From contig JAKFWC010000023.1 of the NCBI GenBank assembly GCA_021732975.1, forward strand, positions 682,001-746,000: a DNA stretch of 64,000 nucleotides, given 5' to 3'. The notes beneath the pieces are model-generated. The model was not told where the DNA came from, ran no database searches, and was given only the letters and a program-made list of their open reading frames with translations. Positions 45,400 to 54,983 of the stretch are shown piece after piece. The DNA comes from Planctomycetaceae bacterium (lineage in GTDB: Bacteria > Planctomycetota > Planctomycetia > Planctomycetales > Planctomycetaceae). The position numbers were made by a program, and so were the translations under genes. The stretch's first letter is position 1; each line of letters starts with the position of its first letter.

Positions 45400-46317
45400 A
45401 TGGTCTCGTTGTCGAAGCGTCGGAGCGGCTTCACGCTCATTGAACTCCTGGTGGTAATTGCGATCATTGCCATCCTGATTGCGCTGCTGTTGCCCGCCGT
45501 GCAGCAAGCCCGCGAATCTGCCAGGCGAACGCAGTGTCGCAATCATATGAAGCAGCTCGGCCTGGCGATGCACAATTACCATGACCAGTTCAATGTGCTG
45601 CCTTACGGCGTGATGAATGCCGGAACGTTCCATGTTCGCGATACGTGGATGCAACAGATTCTACCGAACCTCGACCAGGCCCCCTTGTACAACCAGTATC
45701 AGGCCTCCACGCTGCAATGGGTCATGGACATCCCGACGGCCATTCGCGATGCCGTGCTTCCCACGTTGATGTGCCCCTCTGATCCTTCGGGGCCGGCGCG
45801 CGGTGCCTCGGGGCCAACACGCTCGGGCGGTGACGGCTTCCAGGGCAATTACGTGATGTGCATCGGCAAGACGCAGAACTACAACGTCGATAACGGCGGT
45901 CTGTTCTGGAACAATTCCTCGTCGCGGCTGCGCGATGTCATCGACGGGACGAGCAATACCATCCTCGGCAGCGAAGTCATGATTCGTGGTAAAGCCAACA
46001 CCGGTGGCTGGGGTGAAGGTGGCGGCTATTGGGGTGGCGGCGAAGGGGGCGGCTACGGCTTCACCACGCTCGAACCACCCAACACAGCGATTACCGACCA
46101 GGTTTACGCCTGCAAAAACACCACTTGGCCGAACGCGCCGTGCCAGTCGATGACGACTTATGCCACCCAGCGCATCTTCGCTCGCAGCTACCACGTGGGC
46201 GGCGTGCATGCGGTGATGGCCGATGGTGCCGTGCGGTTCATCTCCAGCAATGTGGACCGTGTGACCTTCCAGAATCTCGGTTCCCGGATGGGGAACGAAA
46301 CGCTGGGTGAGTTCTAA
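45400..46317 (+). CDS. DUF1559 pseudopilin-like protein
   Basis: 305 residues. Prepilin-type N-terminus [20 protein letters not shown], then AVQQARESARRTQCRNHMKQLGLAMHNYHD. The globular part has [21 protein letters not shown], a Gly-rich loop GGWGEGGGYWGGGEGGGYG (about 200-225) and the final YHVGGVHAVMADGAVRFIS block with NVDRVTFQNLG. The Gly-rich insertion is unusual among the four copies here. Followed 167 bases later by a lipoprotein gene. Confidence 0.92.
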   Translation: MVSLSKRRSGFTLIELLVVIAIIAILIALLLPAVQQARESARRTQCRNHMKQLGLAMHNYHDQFNVLPYGVMNAGTFHVRDTWMQQILPNLDQAPLYNQYQASTLQWVMDIPTAIRDAVLPTLMCPSDPSGPARGASGPTRSGGDGFQGNYVMCIGKTQNYNVDNGGLFWNNSSSRLRDVIDGTSNTILGSEVMIRGKANTGGWGEGGGYWGGGEGGGYGFTTLEPPNTAITDQVYACKNTTWPNAPCQSMTTYATQRIFARSYHVGGVHAVMADGAVRFISSNVDRVTFQNLGSRMGNETLGEF

Positions 46318-46484
46318 GACGGTCTCGCTTCACTCGTGGCCTTCGCCATGCACGGTCGAAACACAACGGCCGTGCATCTGCGAAGGCCCTTTCGTACCGA
46401 TTGTCGCCTCTCGGGATAATGCGGCGCGACGGTTGGTTTCAGGCGATGGTTCGGTTCAGGGTCTTCTCGTTCAAGGTGGAAACG

Positions 46485-46898
46485 ATGTTCGTTCGTGTCG
46501 GTTCGCTATCGGTGCTGATGTTGGCTTCGCTCGTGGTCGGTGCCGGATGTGGCGGGAAGCCCAGCGGCCCCGTGACCTACAAAATCGCGGGAACGGTGCA
46601 ATTCAATTCCGCTCCGGTGGAAGTCGGCGAGATTATCATTCGGAGTCAGGACGGAAAGCATGCCGCCGCGTCGGTGATCACGAACGGCAAGTACGAGCTG
46701 AAAGCGACGGAAGGGGCGAAGATCGTGGAAGTGACCGCACTCCGCGATGTCCCCGGCAAATTCCGTGAGGACAACCCCGGCGAGAAGGTGCCCGTCCGCG
46801 AGCAGTATATCCCCGCGAAGTACAATGCGAAGACCACGTTGAAACTCACTGTCGAGACCAATGACAATCTCGAAGCCAACTTCGATTTGGCAAAGTAA
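46485..46898 (+). CDS. Small lipoprotein downstream of pseudopilin
   Basis: 137 residues from the ATG at 46485, which has AAGGTGGA upstream; the frame is open earlier without a signal sequence. Lipobox LVVGAGC at about residue 18. The mature domain KIAGTVQFNSAPVEVGEIII, SVITNGKYELKATEG and PAKYNAKTTLKLTVETNDNLEANFDL resembles the other small lipoproteins following pseudopilins here. No known family function. A good terminator follows. Confidence 0.82.
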   Translation: MFVRVGSLSVLMLASLVVGAGCGGKPSGPVTYKIAGTVQFNSAPVEVGEIIIRSQDGKHAAASVITNGKYELKATEGAKIVEVTALRDVPGKFREDNPGEKVPVREQYIPAKYNAKTTLKLTVETNDNLEANFDLAK

Positions 46899-46922
46899 GT
46901 GACCGCATTCGACTACTGCATC

Positions 46923-46960
46923 ACGACCTCGATCAACCGTGATCGAGGTCGTTTCGTTTT
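46923..46960 (+). terminator. Intrinsic terminator
   Basis: A perfect 13-bp stem (ACGACCTCGATCA 46923-46935 with 46940-46952) with a four-base loop, followed by TTCGTTTT. It lies 25 bases after the lipoprotein stop. Confidence 0.8.
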
Positions 46961-47053
46961 GACATTGATCGAACCTAAACAAAATGATCGTGATGAGACA
47001 ATGATCATCACGGCCCAAGGTTCATGTCAATGTGCGACTTGCAGGGCCAGAGA

Positions 47054-48337
47054 TCACTGCGGCCACTTGTAACTCGGATAGACCAACGGAATCTTCCGCT
47101 TCGCAAGTTCCTGCACGAAAGCTTGGCGGCTGACCGGATTGTTGCCCTGGCGAACCGTGTAAAACTGTTTTTGCATCAGTTCAAAGAATCCCGCATTCCC
47201 CGACGTGAAGCCCGCGTTGACAAACTGTGTGTTGTAGTCCTTCATGTGGTCCTGAAGCGTGTAACCCGGGCGGCGATAGAAGTAGCGCGTGCCTTTAACA
47301 CGGTTGAAAATATACCGGGCATCGTTCTTCTGCCCGGCCGTGCCCACGAAATCGCGATCGGCGTTGGATGCCTGCAGGATGTTGACGGTACTGAACCGGT
47401 TCGTCAGTTCTCGATCCATAATCTCGAACAGACCGATCGGCTGGCCGGTGGTTGCGTCGGCACAGCGAAAGTTGAGTTTCGGGTCGTGAATGTAGAAATC
47501 CCACGTTCCGTCGACGGCTTGCTCGGGGATAACGACCGACATGTGGGTAAGCCCCGAAGCCGGGTCGCCAAAGTCGATGATCAGCGCGTCGATATCGAAT
47601 GAGAGCAGCAGTTTCTGCAGCATCACCGCGAATCCGCCGCAGACGACGCCACCACGATCACGGCGAAAGAATTCGTGATACGCGAACGACACATCGCTCT
47701 TGACGATGATCGGCAGCGTATGGTTGGAATCCTGTTGAACCAGCGCGTCGTCCACGTTGTTGGCAATCCAGTGCAACAGCAGATTGGCCACGGTGCGGGT
47801 GTCGTTCAAGAAGAGGGCCTGCTGCAATCCGGGAACCCGGGCTGTTAGTTCCTCACGAAGCTGGCGATCGTCGGGAACCGGTGCGATGTTCAGATCTAAC
47901 GAGCTGTCGGGAGCAATCGTCACAGTGCAGATCGATTCGTACGGGACGAAGGCCCGTTCGACCCGTCCGTTCCCCGCTTCGAGCCGCAGCAGCGTGTATT
48001 GATTTCCCGGTCTTAACACCGAGTATGGCAGCAGCGTGAAGGTGTCGGCACCGGTTTTTCCCGGCTCCAGTCCAATCTCGCCCGCACGGTACCACAATGT
48101 CGTCGGTGCTCCTTCTTCACCGGAGAGCGACGCCACCTTGATGGTGGCCGTCGACGAACTCTGATTCACAGAAACAATTGATCCGCAGCCGCTCAACAGT
48201 AGCAGACAGAAGAATCCCCCGTAGATTGCCCAAAACCGAAACGGGTTCTTGCCGGGAGACTGCGAATGTGTCGGGGGCGTCGTCGGGAATGCAGCGAATC
48301 GGTTTCCCATACGGGACGCGAATTGGGAATTGATCAT
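47054..48337 (-). CDS. Transglutaminase-like lipoprotein
   Basis: 427 residues. The N-terminal hydrophobic segment ends in a lipobox LLLLSGC (Cys51); a later start may be used because 30 residues precede it. The C-terminal half has a transglutaminase/cysteine-protease-like triad: Cys233 in GGVVCGGFAVMLQKLL, His265 in GLTHMSVVIP and Asp285 in FYIHDPKLN. Predicted to be an envelope-bound peptidase, amidase or crosslinker; the reaction is not determinable. Single gene. Confidence 0.75.
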   Translation of the reverse strand: MINSQFASRMGNRFAAFPTTPPTHSQSPGKNPFRFWAIYGGFFCLLLLSGCGSIVSVNQSSSTATIKVASLSGEEGAPTTLWYRAGEIGLEPGKTGADTFTLLPYSVLRPGNQYTLLRLEAGNGRVERAFVPYESICTVTIAPDSSLDLNIAPVPDDRQLREELTARVPGLQQALFLNDTRTVANLLLHWIANNVDDALVQQDSNHTLPIIVKSDVSFAYHEFFRRDRGGVVCGGFAVMLQKLLLSFDIDALIIDFGDPASGLTHMSVVIPEQAVDGTWDFYIHDPKLNFRCADATTGQPIGLFEIMDRELTNRFSTVNILQASNADRDFVGTAGQKNDARYIFNRVKGTRYFYRRPGYTLQDHMKDYNTQFVNAGFTSGNAGFFELMQKQFYTVRQGNNPVSRQAFVQELAKRKIPLVYPSYKWPQ

Positions 48338-48617
48338 GCCACTTTCCAGAGTCGGGCTTCCGACAACCGCGCGGAGATGCAGTCCCGCGCGGGGTGAAGC
48401 GATCTCCTTATTTCACCATTGACGACCCACCGGTGTCATGGAGAAATTGGTGGCATCCTGCCGAAGAAGGGGCAAGGGCGACGAATTCTGGCAATCATTC
48501 GGATGCTTTGCACTCGTTGCGATTCTGCAACATGCTGGGTTAGACCTTGCCAAAGCCACGGCATGAGGGTGTGGAAAAGTTTGAAATTCTGCCGGATTTC
48601 GAGCCGATGTCGTTCAG

Positions 48618-49565
48618 CTATCCGCGGGGATGGCACCGCTCGTGGATCGCCTTGATGCGACTGTGGTCCACCTGCGTGTAGATTTGCGTGGTGCGAATGC
48701 TGGCGTGTCCCAGCAGTTCCTGCAGCGCTCGGATTTCCGCCCCGCCGGCGAGCATGTGCGTGGCAAAGCTGTGACGCAGCGTGTGCGGACTTACTTCGCG
48801 ACTGGCCCCAATTCGCGCAGCGTACCGTTTCACCAGTTTCCACACCGTGATGCGCGAGAGCGGTAGGCCCCGTCGCGAGACCAGCAGCGGTGCCGACGGA
48901 TCATTCATCCCCACGAGCAATCGCTCGTGTTGCAGGTACGCTTCAAGCGCCGCACGCGCAACCGGGTTGAGCGACACCATCCGCTCCTTGTTTCCCTTCC
49001 CTACGCACCGGCAATACCCCTCGGCGATAAACACGTCCCGCAGTGTCAACGAGCAAACTTCCGAAGCGCGGCAGCCCGTGGCATACAAGAGCGCGAGCAG
49101 TGCTCGATCGCGCCGCGGCCACGCATCGTGATTGCTCGGCGCCGCCAGGAGTTCGTCGACCTTGTCCGGGCTGAGCACTTTCGGAAGGTACTGCCACAGC
49201 TTCGGCGAGTTGACGAGATCGACAATACTGGCTTCGATGATCCCTTCGAGCATCAGATAGCGGAAGAACATCTTGACCGAGACGAGATTACGAGCAATCG
49301 ATGTCGTGGCCAGACCGCGGTCGTGCAATGTTTGCAGGTAGTCAGTGAACAGTGTGACCGTGAGTTCACGAAACGTGGACGGACCGTGTTCGCTGTACCA
49401 TTCGCAAAAGCGGGTCAGGTCGCGGGAATACGCAGCGACCGTGTTTTCCGCAAGCCCGCATTCGGCCCGCAGATATTGGCCGAAGAGCGTTACGAATTGG
49501 CCGGGATCCATTGATCGCCGCGGGGCGGATGAATCGACCGTGGCCGGACGCCGACGCGGTGGCAT
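48618..49565 (-). CDS. xerD: Tyrosine recombinase, XerD type
   Basis: 315 residues. The N-terminal SAM-like core-binding domain has QYLRAECGLAENTVAAYSRDLTRF. The catalytic domain has Arg166 in GCRASEV, Lys190 in VGKGNKER, His261-xx-Arg264 in SPHTLRHSFATHML, His287 in LLGHASIRTTQIYT and the nucleophile Tyr296. The tail HSRIKAIHERCHPRG is XerD-like. It would resolve chromosome dimers at dif with XerC. No mobile-element genes or att-like repeats surround it, so a housekeeping role is preferred over an integrase. The start may be the first ATG or Met19. Confidence 0.87.
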   Translation of the reverse strand: MPPRRRPATVDSSAPRRSMDPGQFVTLFGQYLRAECGLAENTVAAYSRDLTRFCEWYSEHGPSTFRELTVTLFTDYLQTLHDRGLATTSIARNLVSVKMFFRYLMLEGIIEASIVDLVNSPKLWQYLPKVLSPDKVDELLAAPSNHDAWPRRDRALLALLYATGCRASEVCSLTLRDVFIAEGYCRCVGKGNKERMVSLNPVARAALEAYLQHERLLVGMNDPSAPLLVSRRGLPLSRITVWKLVKRYAARIGASREVSPHTLRHSFATHMLAGGAEIRALQELLGHASIRTTQIYTQVDHSRIKAIHERCHPRG

Positions 49566-49675
49566 AGTTGGAACTCCACAGAAAGCCCGTTCCGTGGCGC
49601 ATCGGTCGATTCACTGTGAGCCTTGAGTCAAAGTTCGATTCCGCGGGGATTTCCTTCCCGGCGACATCACATCCG

Positions 49676-49754
49676 GTGTGCCACGGCCGTGTTGGCCGTG
49701 CGAAGTGGCAAAACGCTCTGCGAAATCGCACGGCCGACACGGCCGTGGCACACA
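49676..49754. repeat. Palindromic repeat, GCCACGGCCGTG family, copy 1
   Basis: A GTGTGCCACGGCCGTG arm (49677 onward) and its complement ending near 49753 enclose a centre containing AGTGGCAAAACGCTCT. The same element in opposite orientation occurs at 58437-58515. It lies just after the stop of the EEP-family gene. Confidence 0.88.
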
Positions 49755-49761
49755 CAATTAC

Positions 49762-50934
49762 TTACCGTTTGTCCGTGACGCGAATATCGATCCACACCAG
49801 GCGATGATCGCTTGCGATGTTCGCGAGGTCCGCGCCGCTGTCCTTGAGATCGGGCCAGAAGACGCCCGTTGCTTTCAGCGGCAGATTCTTCGAGGGCAGC
49901 ACATAATCGAGACGACCGAAGTGGGATGTCTTCAGCATGACGGAATCGGGAAAACGCTCGCGCGCACTGGCATCGGCGATGGCTCCCGCACTCTGTGGCT
50001 TGGGATCGATTAGCCGCGGGTGCTTGAGCAGACATTCAATCGGACGGATTCCGGCCACGGTGTCGCCGCGCTGCATGTCCGCATTGAGATCGCCCAGCAC
50101 GATGAACGCCGCCTCGGCAGCGAACGGCGCGGTGCGACCAGCGTCATCGCGAATCCATTTTGCCGTATCGCCCCCGTTGAGGTAATCGCACCAGAAGCGC
50201 AACTCATCATGGTTGCGGCGGCCGTGTGCGTCTTCCGGACCGTCAAACACCGGCGGCGTGGGATGCGAGCACAGGAAATGCACCGTCTTCCCGTCGAGCT
50301 GAATCGGTACGTCCCAATGGCTCTTGCTCGACAGGCGAAAGACTTTCAATTGCTCGGCAGTGTAGAACTTTGGCCGGTCGCCCATACCATCGGGAATCAG
50401 ATTGCCGGGGACATCCTTCCAGAGCAGTTTGCGGAACGTACGGGCGTTCGCTTCGTCGATCGGGAACTTGCTGAGCAACGCCATTCCGTATTCGCCGGGA
50501 TAGCGGCCGAATCCATAGGCGTCGTTCGGACCATCGGATTTGCCGTCGTTGTTGAGATCGATCCCCGTCGGCATGCCCGTGTTCGTCGCACGGTAAAACA
50601 GATGCGGGTAGTCCAATCCGGCACCGTTGGAGTCATCCCCTTTCAGATAGCGTTCCACAAATGACCGAGCCGCATTCCGTTCAATGGGTCCGTCGGCATC
50701 CACGGGGCCGGTGTAATCAATTTCGTTCAGCAGCAACACGTCCGGGCGAACCGTGCGGATGATGGCTGCCGCAGCTTTCAATTGGGGATTGTTGCCCTTG
50801 CCGTCGGCGTCTACATCCTGCAGTTTCTTCCAACTGAGTTCCTGCACATTGAATGTGGCGATGCGGACGGTGCCCTCGTCAGCCAAGAGAGTGACGGGCA
50901 GAAAAAACGCCGAGAGCAAGACCAGCGTGCGCAT
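49762..50934 (-). CDS. Exported endonuclease/exonuclease/phosphatase-family protein
   Basis: 390 residues with signal peptide MRTLVLLSAFFLPVTLLADE. EEP-fold motifs: VRIATFNVQELSWKK (Asn), DVLLLNEIDYTG (metal Glu), FIVLGDLNADMQ (Asp/Asn) and the C-terminal SDHRLVWIDI (Asp-His). Activity is probably a phosphodiesterase, nuclease or sphingomyelinase-type phosphatase in the periplasm or outside the cell. The motifs are intact. Single gene flanked by two palindromes. Confidence 0.88.
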   Translation of the reverse strand: MRTLVLLSAFFLPVTLLADEGTVRIATFNVQELSWKKLQDVDADGKGNNPQLKAAAAIIRTVRPDVLLLNEIDYTGPVDADGPIERNAARSFVERYLKGDDSNGAGLDYPHLFYRATNTGMPTGIDLNNDGKSDGPNDAYGFGRYPGEYGMALLSKFPIDEANARTFRKLLWKDVPGNLIPDGMGDRPKFYTAEQLKVFRLSSKSHWDVPIQLDGKTVHFLCSHPTPPVFDGPEDAHGRRNHDELRFWCDYLNGGDTAKWIRDDAGRTAPFAAEAAFIVLGDLNADMQRGDTVAGIRPIECLLKHPRLIDPKPQSAGAIADASARERFPDSVMLKTSHFGRLDYVLPSKNLPLKATGVFWPDLKDSGADLANIASDHRLVWIDIRVTDKR

Positions 50935-50974
50935 CGTTCGGCCTTTCGCATGTGTCCGTTGGCATTGTGTCGCA

Positions 50975-51036
50975 CAGCCCGGAGCGTGAGCGACGGAGGC
51001 TCGATCATTGGACTCCGTCGCTCACGCTCCGGGCTG
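50975..51036. repeat. Perfect 24-bp palindrome, AGCCCGGAGCGT variant
   Basis: CAGCCCGGAGCGTGAGCGAC followed by GGAG (50975-50998) is complementary to 51013-51036 with a 14-base loop. A diverged member of the family at 23921-23989. Confidence 0.8.
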
Positions 51037-51099
51037 GGATTGTGGGATTACACGTGCATTGTCCGAGCGGCTGTGAAGTTATGATGTGCGCGTAAGACC

Positions 51100-51135
51100 A
51101 AAAAAGAAACCCAGGGAAAGCCTCCCCTGGGTTTC
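51100..51135 (-). terminator. Intrinsic terminator of the DUF1501 gene
   Basis: An 11-bp stem (GAAACCCAGGG 51106-51116 with 51125-51135) and 8-base loop. On the minus strand it is followed by TTTTTT (51105-51100). It lies 27 bases after the stop of the gene at 51162. Confidence 0.85.
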
Positions 51136-51161
51136 GGTACGTTCTGTTTGAACAATCGATG

Positions 51162-52625
51162 TTAGCTGAGAATCCCCTGCACGGCGTCGGCGTTCACCAT
51201 CTCGCGGGGCTGGTTGAGGTGGTTGTAGATCGTCTTCCGCGGATTCATCCCCACGCTGTGGTAGATCGTCGCGAGAAGCTCGATCGGATGGACCGGGTTT
51301 TCGACTGGGGCCGAACCCGTCTGGTCGGACTTGCCGTAGACGAAGCCGCGCTTCACACCCGCTCCGGCGATGAGACCCGTGTAACAGTACGGCCAGTGAT
51401 CGCGGCCGTCGTCGCTGTTCCCGTTGCCGGACGTGCTGACGCCGCGCTTCGGGCTGCGGCCGAACTCGCCGATCGCGAGAACCAACGTATCTTTTAGCAG
51501 CCCGCGGTCGTCGAGGTCGGCGATCAATGCGGACAGACCTGCGTCGAGCATCGGGGCCGATTGGTTCTTCATGCGGGCCGACAATCCGGTATGCACGTCC
51601 CACGAGTGGTTATCGCTGTTGGCGACCTTCGGCCAGTTGACCTGCACGACCCGCGTTCCGGCTTCGATGAGCCGACGGGCCAGCAGGCAGCTTTGACCGA
51701 ACGTGTTGTTACCGTACTGTTCGCGGAGTTCCTTCGACTCGGCATTCAGGTTGAAGGCTTCGCGCGCTTTGCCGGAGAGGACCAGCGACAACGCCTTGCC
51801 ATAGTATTCATCGAGCGCGTACTTGCTGACGGCCTTTTCGAGATCGTCGAGGCTGGCGTTCACCGTCTCGCGCAGTTCGGCGCGACGGGCGAGCCGTTCC
51901 TGCGAGACTTCCGGGCGGAGTTGGAGATCGTCAACCCGGATGCGGTCCATCTTCGTCAGATCCATGTCATCGCCCGTGGGATAGAGCGTGTACGGATCGA
52001 ACGCTTTGCCCATGAAGCCGGCGGTGCCCCCTTTGCCGATGACGCCGCTTTCCTGCAGCGGGCGGGGCATCATCACGTAGGGCAGCATCGGCACTTCGGG
52101 CGGCTTTGCCTTGATGATGTGGCAGCCGTAGTTCGGAAAATCCTTCGGGCTCGGCGGTTCCAACTGGCCAGACGCACTCACCTTGTCGGCGGTGTAACCC
52201 GTCATCATCTGATAGATGGCGGCGGTGTGGTTGAACAGCCCGTTCGGCGTGTAACTGACGGCTCGCAACAGTGTGGTGCGGTCGATCACCTTCGCCAGTT
52301 TCGGCATCAGTTCCGTGAACTGCGTGCCGGGCAGAACCGTGTCGATGGGCTTGAACACACTTTTTACATTGTCCGGCACATCGACCTTGGGATCCCACAG
52401 GTCGAGATGACTCGGCCCCCCTTGCAGGTAGACCAGAATGACGTGCTTCGCCTTGCCGAATCCCGGGCCGCCATACCGGGCATCTTCCGCGGCGTGCAGT
52501 TTTTCGTTCCGCAGCAGCGCGGGAAGGGAAAGTCCGAGGAGCGAAGCCCCACCGATACGGAGCAGGTCGCGACGGCCGACGCCATCGCAGAGGTCTCGAC
52601 CAGATTGACCGGGAATGACCAGCAT
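51162..52625 (-). CDS. DUF1501 protein with Tat-like signal
   Basis: 487 residues. N-terminus [20 protein letters not shown] is a twin-arginine-type signal. DUF1501 blocks: [73 protein letters not shown] and [21 protein letters not shown]. The His/Asp set suggests a metal site as in related alkaline-phosphatase-fold enzymes. No DUF1549 partner is adjacent. Upstream, after 156 bases, lies a lipoprotein gene on the same strand. Confidence 0.92.
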   Translation of the reverse strand: MLVIPGQSGRDLCDGVGRRDLLRIGGASLLGLSLPALLRNEKLHAAEDARYGGPGFGKAKHVILVYLQGGPSHLDLWDPKVDVPDNVKSVFKPIDTVLPGTQFTELMPKLAKVIDRTTLLRAVSYTPNGLFNHTAAIYQMMTGYTADKVSASGQLEPPSPKDFPNYGCHIIKAKPPEVPMLPYVMMPRPLQESGVIGKGGTAGFMGKAFDPYTLYPTGDDMDLTKMDRIRVDDLQLRPEVSQERLARRAELRETVNASLDDLEKAVSKYALDEYYGKALSLVLSGKAREAFNLNAESKELREQYGNNTFGQSCLLARRLIEAGTRVVQVNWPKVANSDNHSWDVHTGLSARMKNQSAPMLDAGLSALIADLDDRGLLKDTLVLAIGEFGRSPKRGVSTSGNGNSDDGRDHWPYCYTGLIAGAGVKRGFVYGKSDQTGSAPVENPVHPIELLATIYHSVGMNPRKTIYNHLNQPREMVNADAVQGILS

Positions 52626-52781
52626 AAAACCGCTCCTGGGAAAGTGTTCCAGACGATGCTTGCGAACGGTGTTGAGGCGTTATATCAACCGCTCATCATA
52701 TCGGCGAAAACTTGCGCCTGTCAATTGTGAGAAAATTCAGTCCGGCAAAGTTCGAAGCAATCCGCATTACCGACGTAACAA

Positions 52782-53246
52782 TCAGGGGTCATTCGCTTTC
52801 GGTTGATTCAGCTTGGTTTTGTAGATGTCGGTGCCTTTAGCGGATTCCGGGACATCGAAGTTGTGTTCCGCGAGAAAGCCATCGACGTTCACGGTATAGC
52901 CGATAAACAGCGGCGGTTTCGAGGTGGAAGCGACCGTCTCGTCCGTCGATCCTACGGGTTTTTCTTCGTAGCCCGTAATCCGGACGATGTGCGGTCCGGC
53001 GATCACCCCCCGGCCGTTCTGTTTGCGGGTGTCGAACACACCATTGATAATTTCCGCCGTCCCCGCCGGTCCCTTGGTGCCGCGGGCAGTATCGGGCACG
53101 AAATCAATCGTGCCATAGGCAACGGGCTTTCCGGCAAATGTCACCTTGCCGGACACAGGCTGGAGCTTCAGACCGCTACCGCCGCAACCGGAGACCATGC
53201 AGACGGACGCGCCGAGCAGGAACATCACCAAACATCGCATCGACAA
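52782..53246 (-). CDS. Small lipoprotein downstream of pseudopilin
   Basis: 154 residues. Signal peptide with lipobox MVSGC (Cys about 21) in RCLVMFLLGASVCMVSGCGG. The mature part VSGKVTFAGKPVAYGTIDFVPD and GPHIVRITGYEEKP resembles a carboxypeptidase-regulatory/peptide-associated beta domain common in planctomycete lipoproteins. It follows the pseudopilin at 54326-53379 on the same strand. Confidence 0.82.
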   Translation of the reverse strand: MSMRCLVMFLLGASVCMVSGCGGSGLKLQPVSGKVTFAGKPVAYGTIDFVPDTARGTKGPAGTAEIINGVFDTRKQNGRGVIAGPHIVRITGYEEKPVGSTDETVASTSKPPLFIGYTVNVDGFLAEHNFDVPESAKGTDIYKTKLNQPKANDP

Positions 53247-53309
53247 TCACTCCCTGACATTGCGATTAGATTTCCGGCGGATGGAGGAAACATTCATGCA
53301 GGAATGACA

Positions 53310-53336
53310 ATCCCGGCGATTCAAAATCGCCGGGAT
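53310..53336. terminator. Hairpin after pseudopilin gene
   Basis: A perfect 12-bp stem (ATCCCGGCGATT 53310-53321 with 53325-53336) and three-base loop between pseudopilin and lipoprotein genes. It lacks a T-tract, so it may be an attenuator or mRNA stabiliser. Confidence 0.55.
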
Positions 53337-53378
53337 CGCAATTCGGTTGATACGTCCAACACACCGCAGACAGTGCTG

Positions 53379-54326
53379 TTACTGAGCAAGTTGCAGCGAT
53401 TCTCCTTCACCGCGACTCGCGGCGGCCTGGTAAGTGGCGAAATCGATGTTCTCGCTGATGAACCGCACCGTGCCGTCACCCATCAAAAAATGGGCGCCGC
53501 CAACATGCTGACTGGAGAACCGGACGTCGTTGAACAGCCGCGTGGCATTGTCTGAGGTCCAACCCGAGTACCGTGAAATCGGGTGGGTGACGTTCTTACT
53601 GGCATAGCTAGCATTTGCACCGGAGGCCGTCCCATTAGCACCCTGCGTCCAATCCCGATAACTCTTGCTCCAACCAGGTGCTTGTTCCCCCGAGATCTCA
53701 CCCATCAGCAGCGTGTTTGAGAGGCCATCCGTGCAATCACGAAAATTGAGGCAAATCTGAATCGGCAACAACCCGCCTTGTGCGTATCCACCATGATTGG
53801 TTGTAGTGTTGCCAACGTGAGCATAGTTCCCGGTCAATGGAGCCGGTTTGGGGCCTTTGGGTCCTGCAACGCCGTAATAGTTCGGCGTCCACCGGTCAGC
53901 CGCCGAGTCAGACTGCTTATCCGTCAGCCGGGAACTGGCACAGTGCAAGAGCGGAAATGACTGCCGTTTGAATGCCAAGTTTGGGCCGTCATCATAGAAC
54001 CTGTTCATGTCGAACTGATTGTACAGAGGCGCCTGATCAACATAAGGCAGCAGCCGCACATGCAGACCAAAGCAGTTGTTGGACCGGTTCGGCGATGCCC
54101 CGACGGGTGCGACGCCCATGCCACCGCTGGGTAGCAGATTGAAATTGTCATGATAATTATGCAGCGCCAGCCCCCATTGTTTGAGGACGTTGCGGCACTC
54201 GGTTCGCCGGGCGGCTTCGCGCGCCTGTTGCACGGCGGGGAGGAGCAGGGCGATCAGAATGGCGATGATCGCAATCACCACCAACAATTCGATGAGCGTG
54301 AAACCACGCCGAGGACGTTGGAACAT
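53379..54326 (-). CDS. DUF1559 pseudopilin-like protein
   Basis: 315 residues from the ATG at 54326 (AAAGGGA upstream; the frame is open 13 codons further but without a signal). N-terminus [20 protein letters not shown], then [22 protein letters not shown]. Conserved [37 protein letters not shown] and the closing [24 protein letters not shown]. It is third in a minus-strand string pseudopilin-lipoprotein-pseudopilin-lipoprotein. Confidence 0.92.
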   Translation of the reverse strand: MFQRPRRGFTLIELLVVIAIIAILIALLLPAVQQAREAARRTECRNVLKQWGLALHNYHDNFNLLPSGGMGVAPVGASPNRSNNCFGLHVRLLPYVDQAPLYNQFDMNRFYDDGPNLAFKRQSFPLLHCASSRLTDKQSDSAADRWTPNYYGVAGPKGPKPAPLTGNYAHVGNTTTNHGGYAQGGLLPIQICLNFRDCTDGLSNTLLMGEISGEQAPGWSKSYRDWTQGANGTASGANASYASKNVTHPISRYSGWTSDNATRLFNDVRFSSQHVGGAHFLMGDGTVRFISENIDFATYQAAASRGEGESLQLAQ

Positions 54327-54410
54327 TGTTTTCCCTTTCGCGGTCAGAACAAAGCCGGTCGACAATCAATCCGGCGAAAATAAAACTCATCAGCGGCGGA
54401 GCGCTTCCGC

Positions 54411-54920
54411 CTACGGATCATTGGCCCGTTTCTGCGGCCCGGTCAGCTCGATTTCCGGCTGCAGAGCCGATTTCAAATCGATCACGTCCGGTTTCATGCC
54501 GGAGGACGTCACTTCCACCACGATGCCCGACGAATCGGGCTGGGCGGCGGACATCGGCGTGATCCATTTGTACTTCAGGTTGAATTTACTGGGGTCTTCT
54601 GCGTCGAAGTTCTTCGGCAATTGGCCCATCAGTTCCCGTTTTTGAACCCCGACCTTATATTTTCCGACTGGTAAACCGTCGTCTTTTCCATAGGTTTGAG
54701 GGGTAAACTTCCCCTGGGCATCGGTGATCGCGGAGGACGGCCGTTGATACTTCGACTTCGCCTCGGTGACCATCACGAAGGCGACCTGTGCTCCTTCCAG
54801 CGGCTTGCCATCGAGATGGACGGTGCCGGTGGCCTTGGCCAACCGCGGACGACCGCTCCCCCCGCAGCCCATCATCACGAACGCCAGACACACAACGACA
54901 AACACACCAATGCGATTCAC
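54411..54920 (-). CDS. Small lipoprotein downstream of pseudopilin
   Basis: 169 residues. Lipobox FVMMGC (Cys about 19) after MNRIGVFVVVCLAFVMMG. The mature domain ATGTVHLDGKPLEGAQVAFVM, ITDAQGKFTPQTYGKDDGLP and GKYKVGVQ is a clear carboxypeptidase-regulatory-like (CarboxypepD_reg-type) beta-sandwich. The C-terminal half mentions no other motif. It lies between two pseudopilin genes, 84 bases ahead of the second. Confidence 0.82.
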   Translation of the reverse strand: MNRIGVFVVVCLAFVMMGCGGSGRPRLAKATGTVHLDGKPLEGAQVAFVMVTEAKSKYQRPSSAITDAQGKFTPQTYGKDDGLPVGKYKVGVQKRELMGQLPKNFDAEDPSKFNLKYKWITPMSAAQPDSSGIVVEVTSSGMKPDVIDLKSALQPEIELTGPQKRANDP

Positions 54921-54983
54921 GGCGACCTCAGAAGTGCAGCAGAGGAAGGAATGTCAGCGACACCAGCCATCGGCGGAACGAAA

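Noticed and set aside
48618..49565. Phage or integron integrase
   Set aside because: XerD-like C-terminus and no phage, attC or cassette genes around it.
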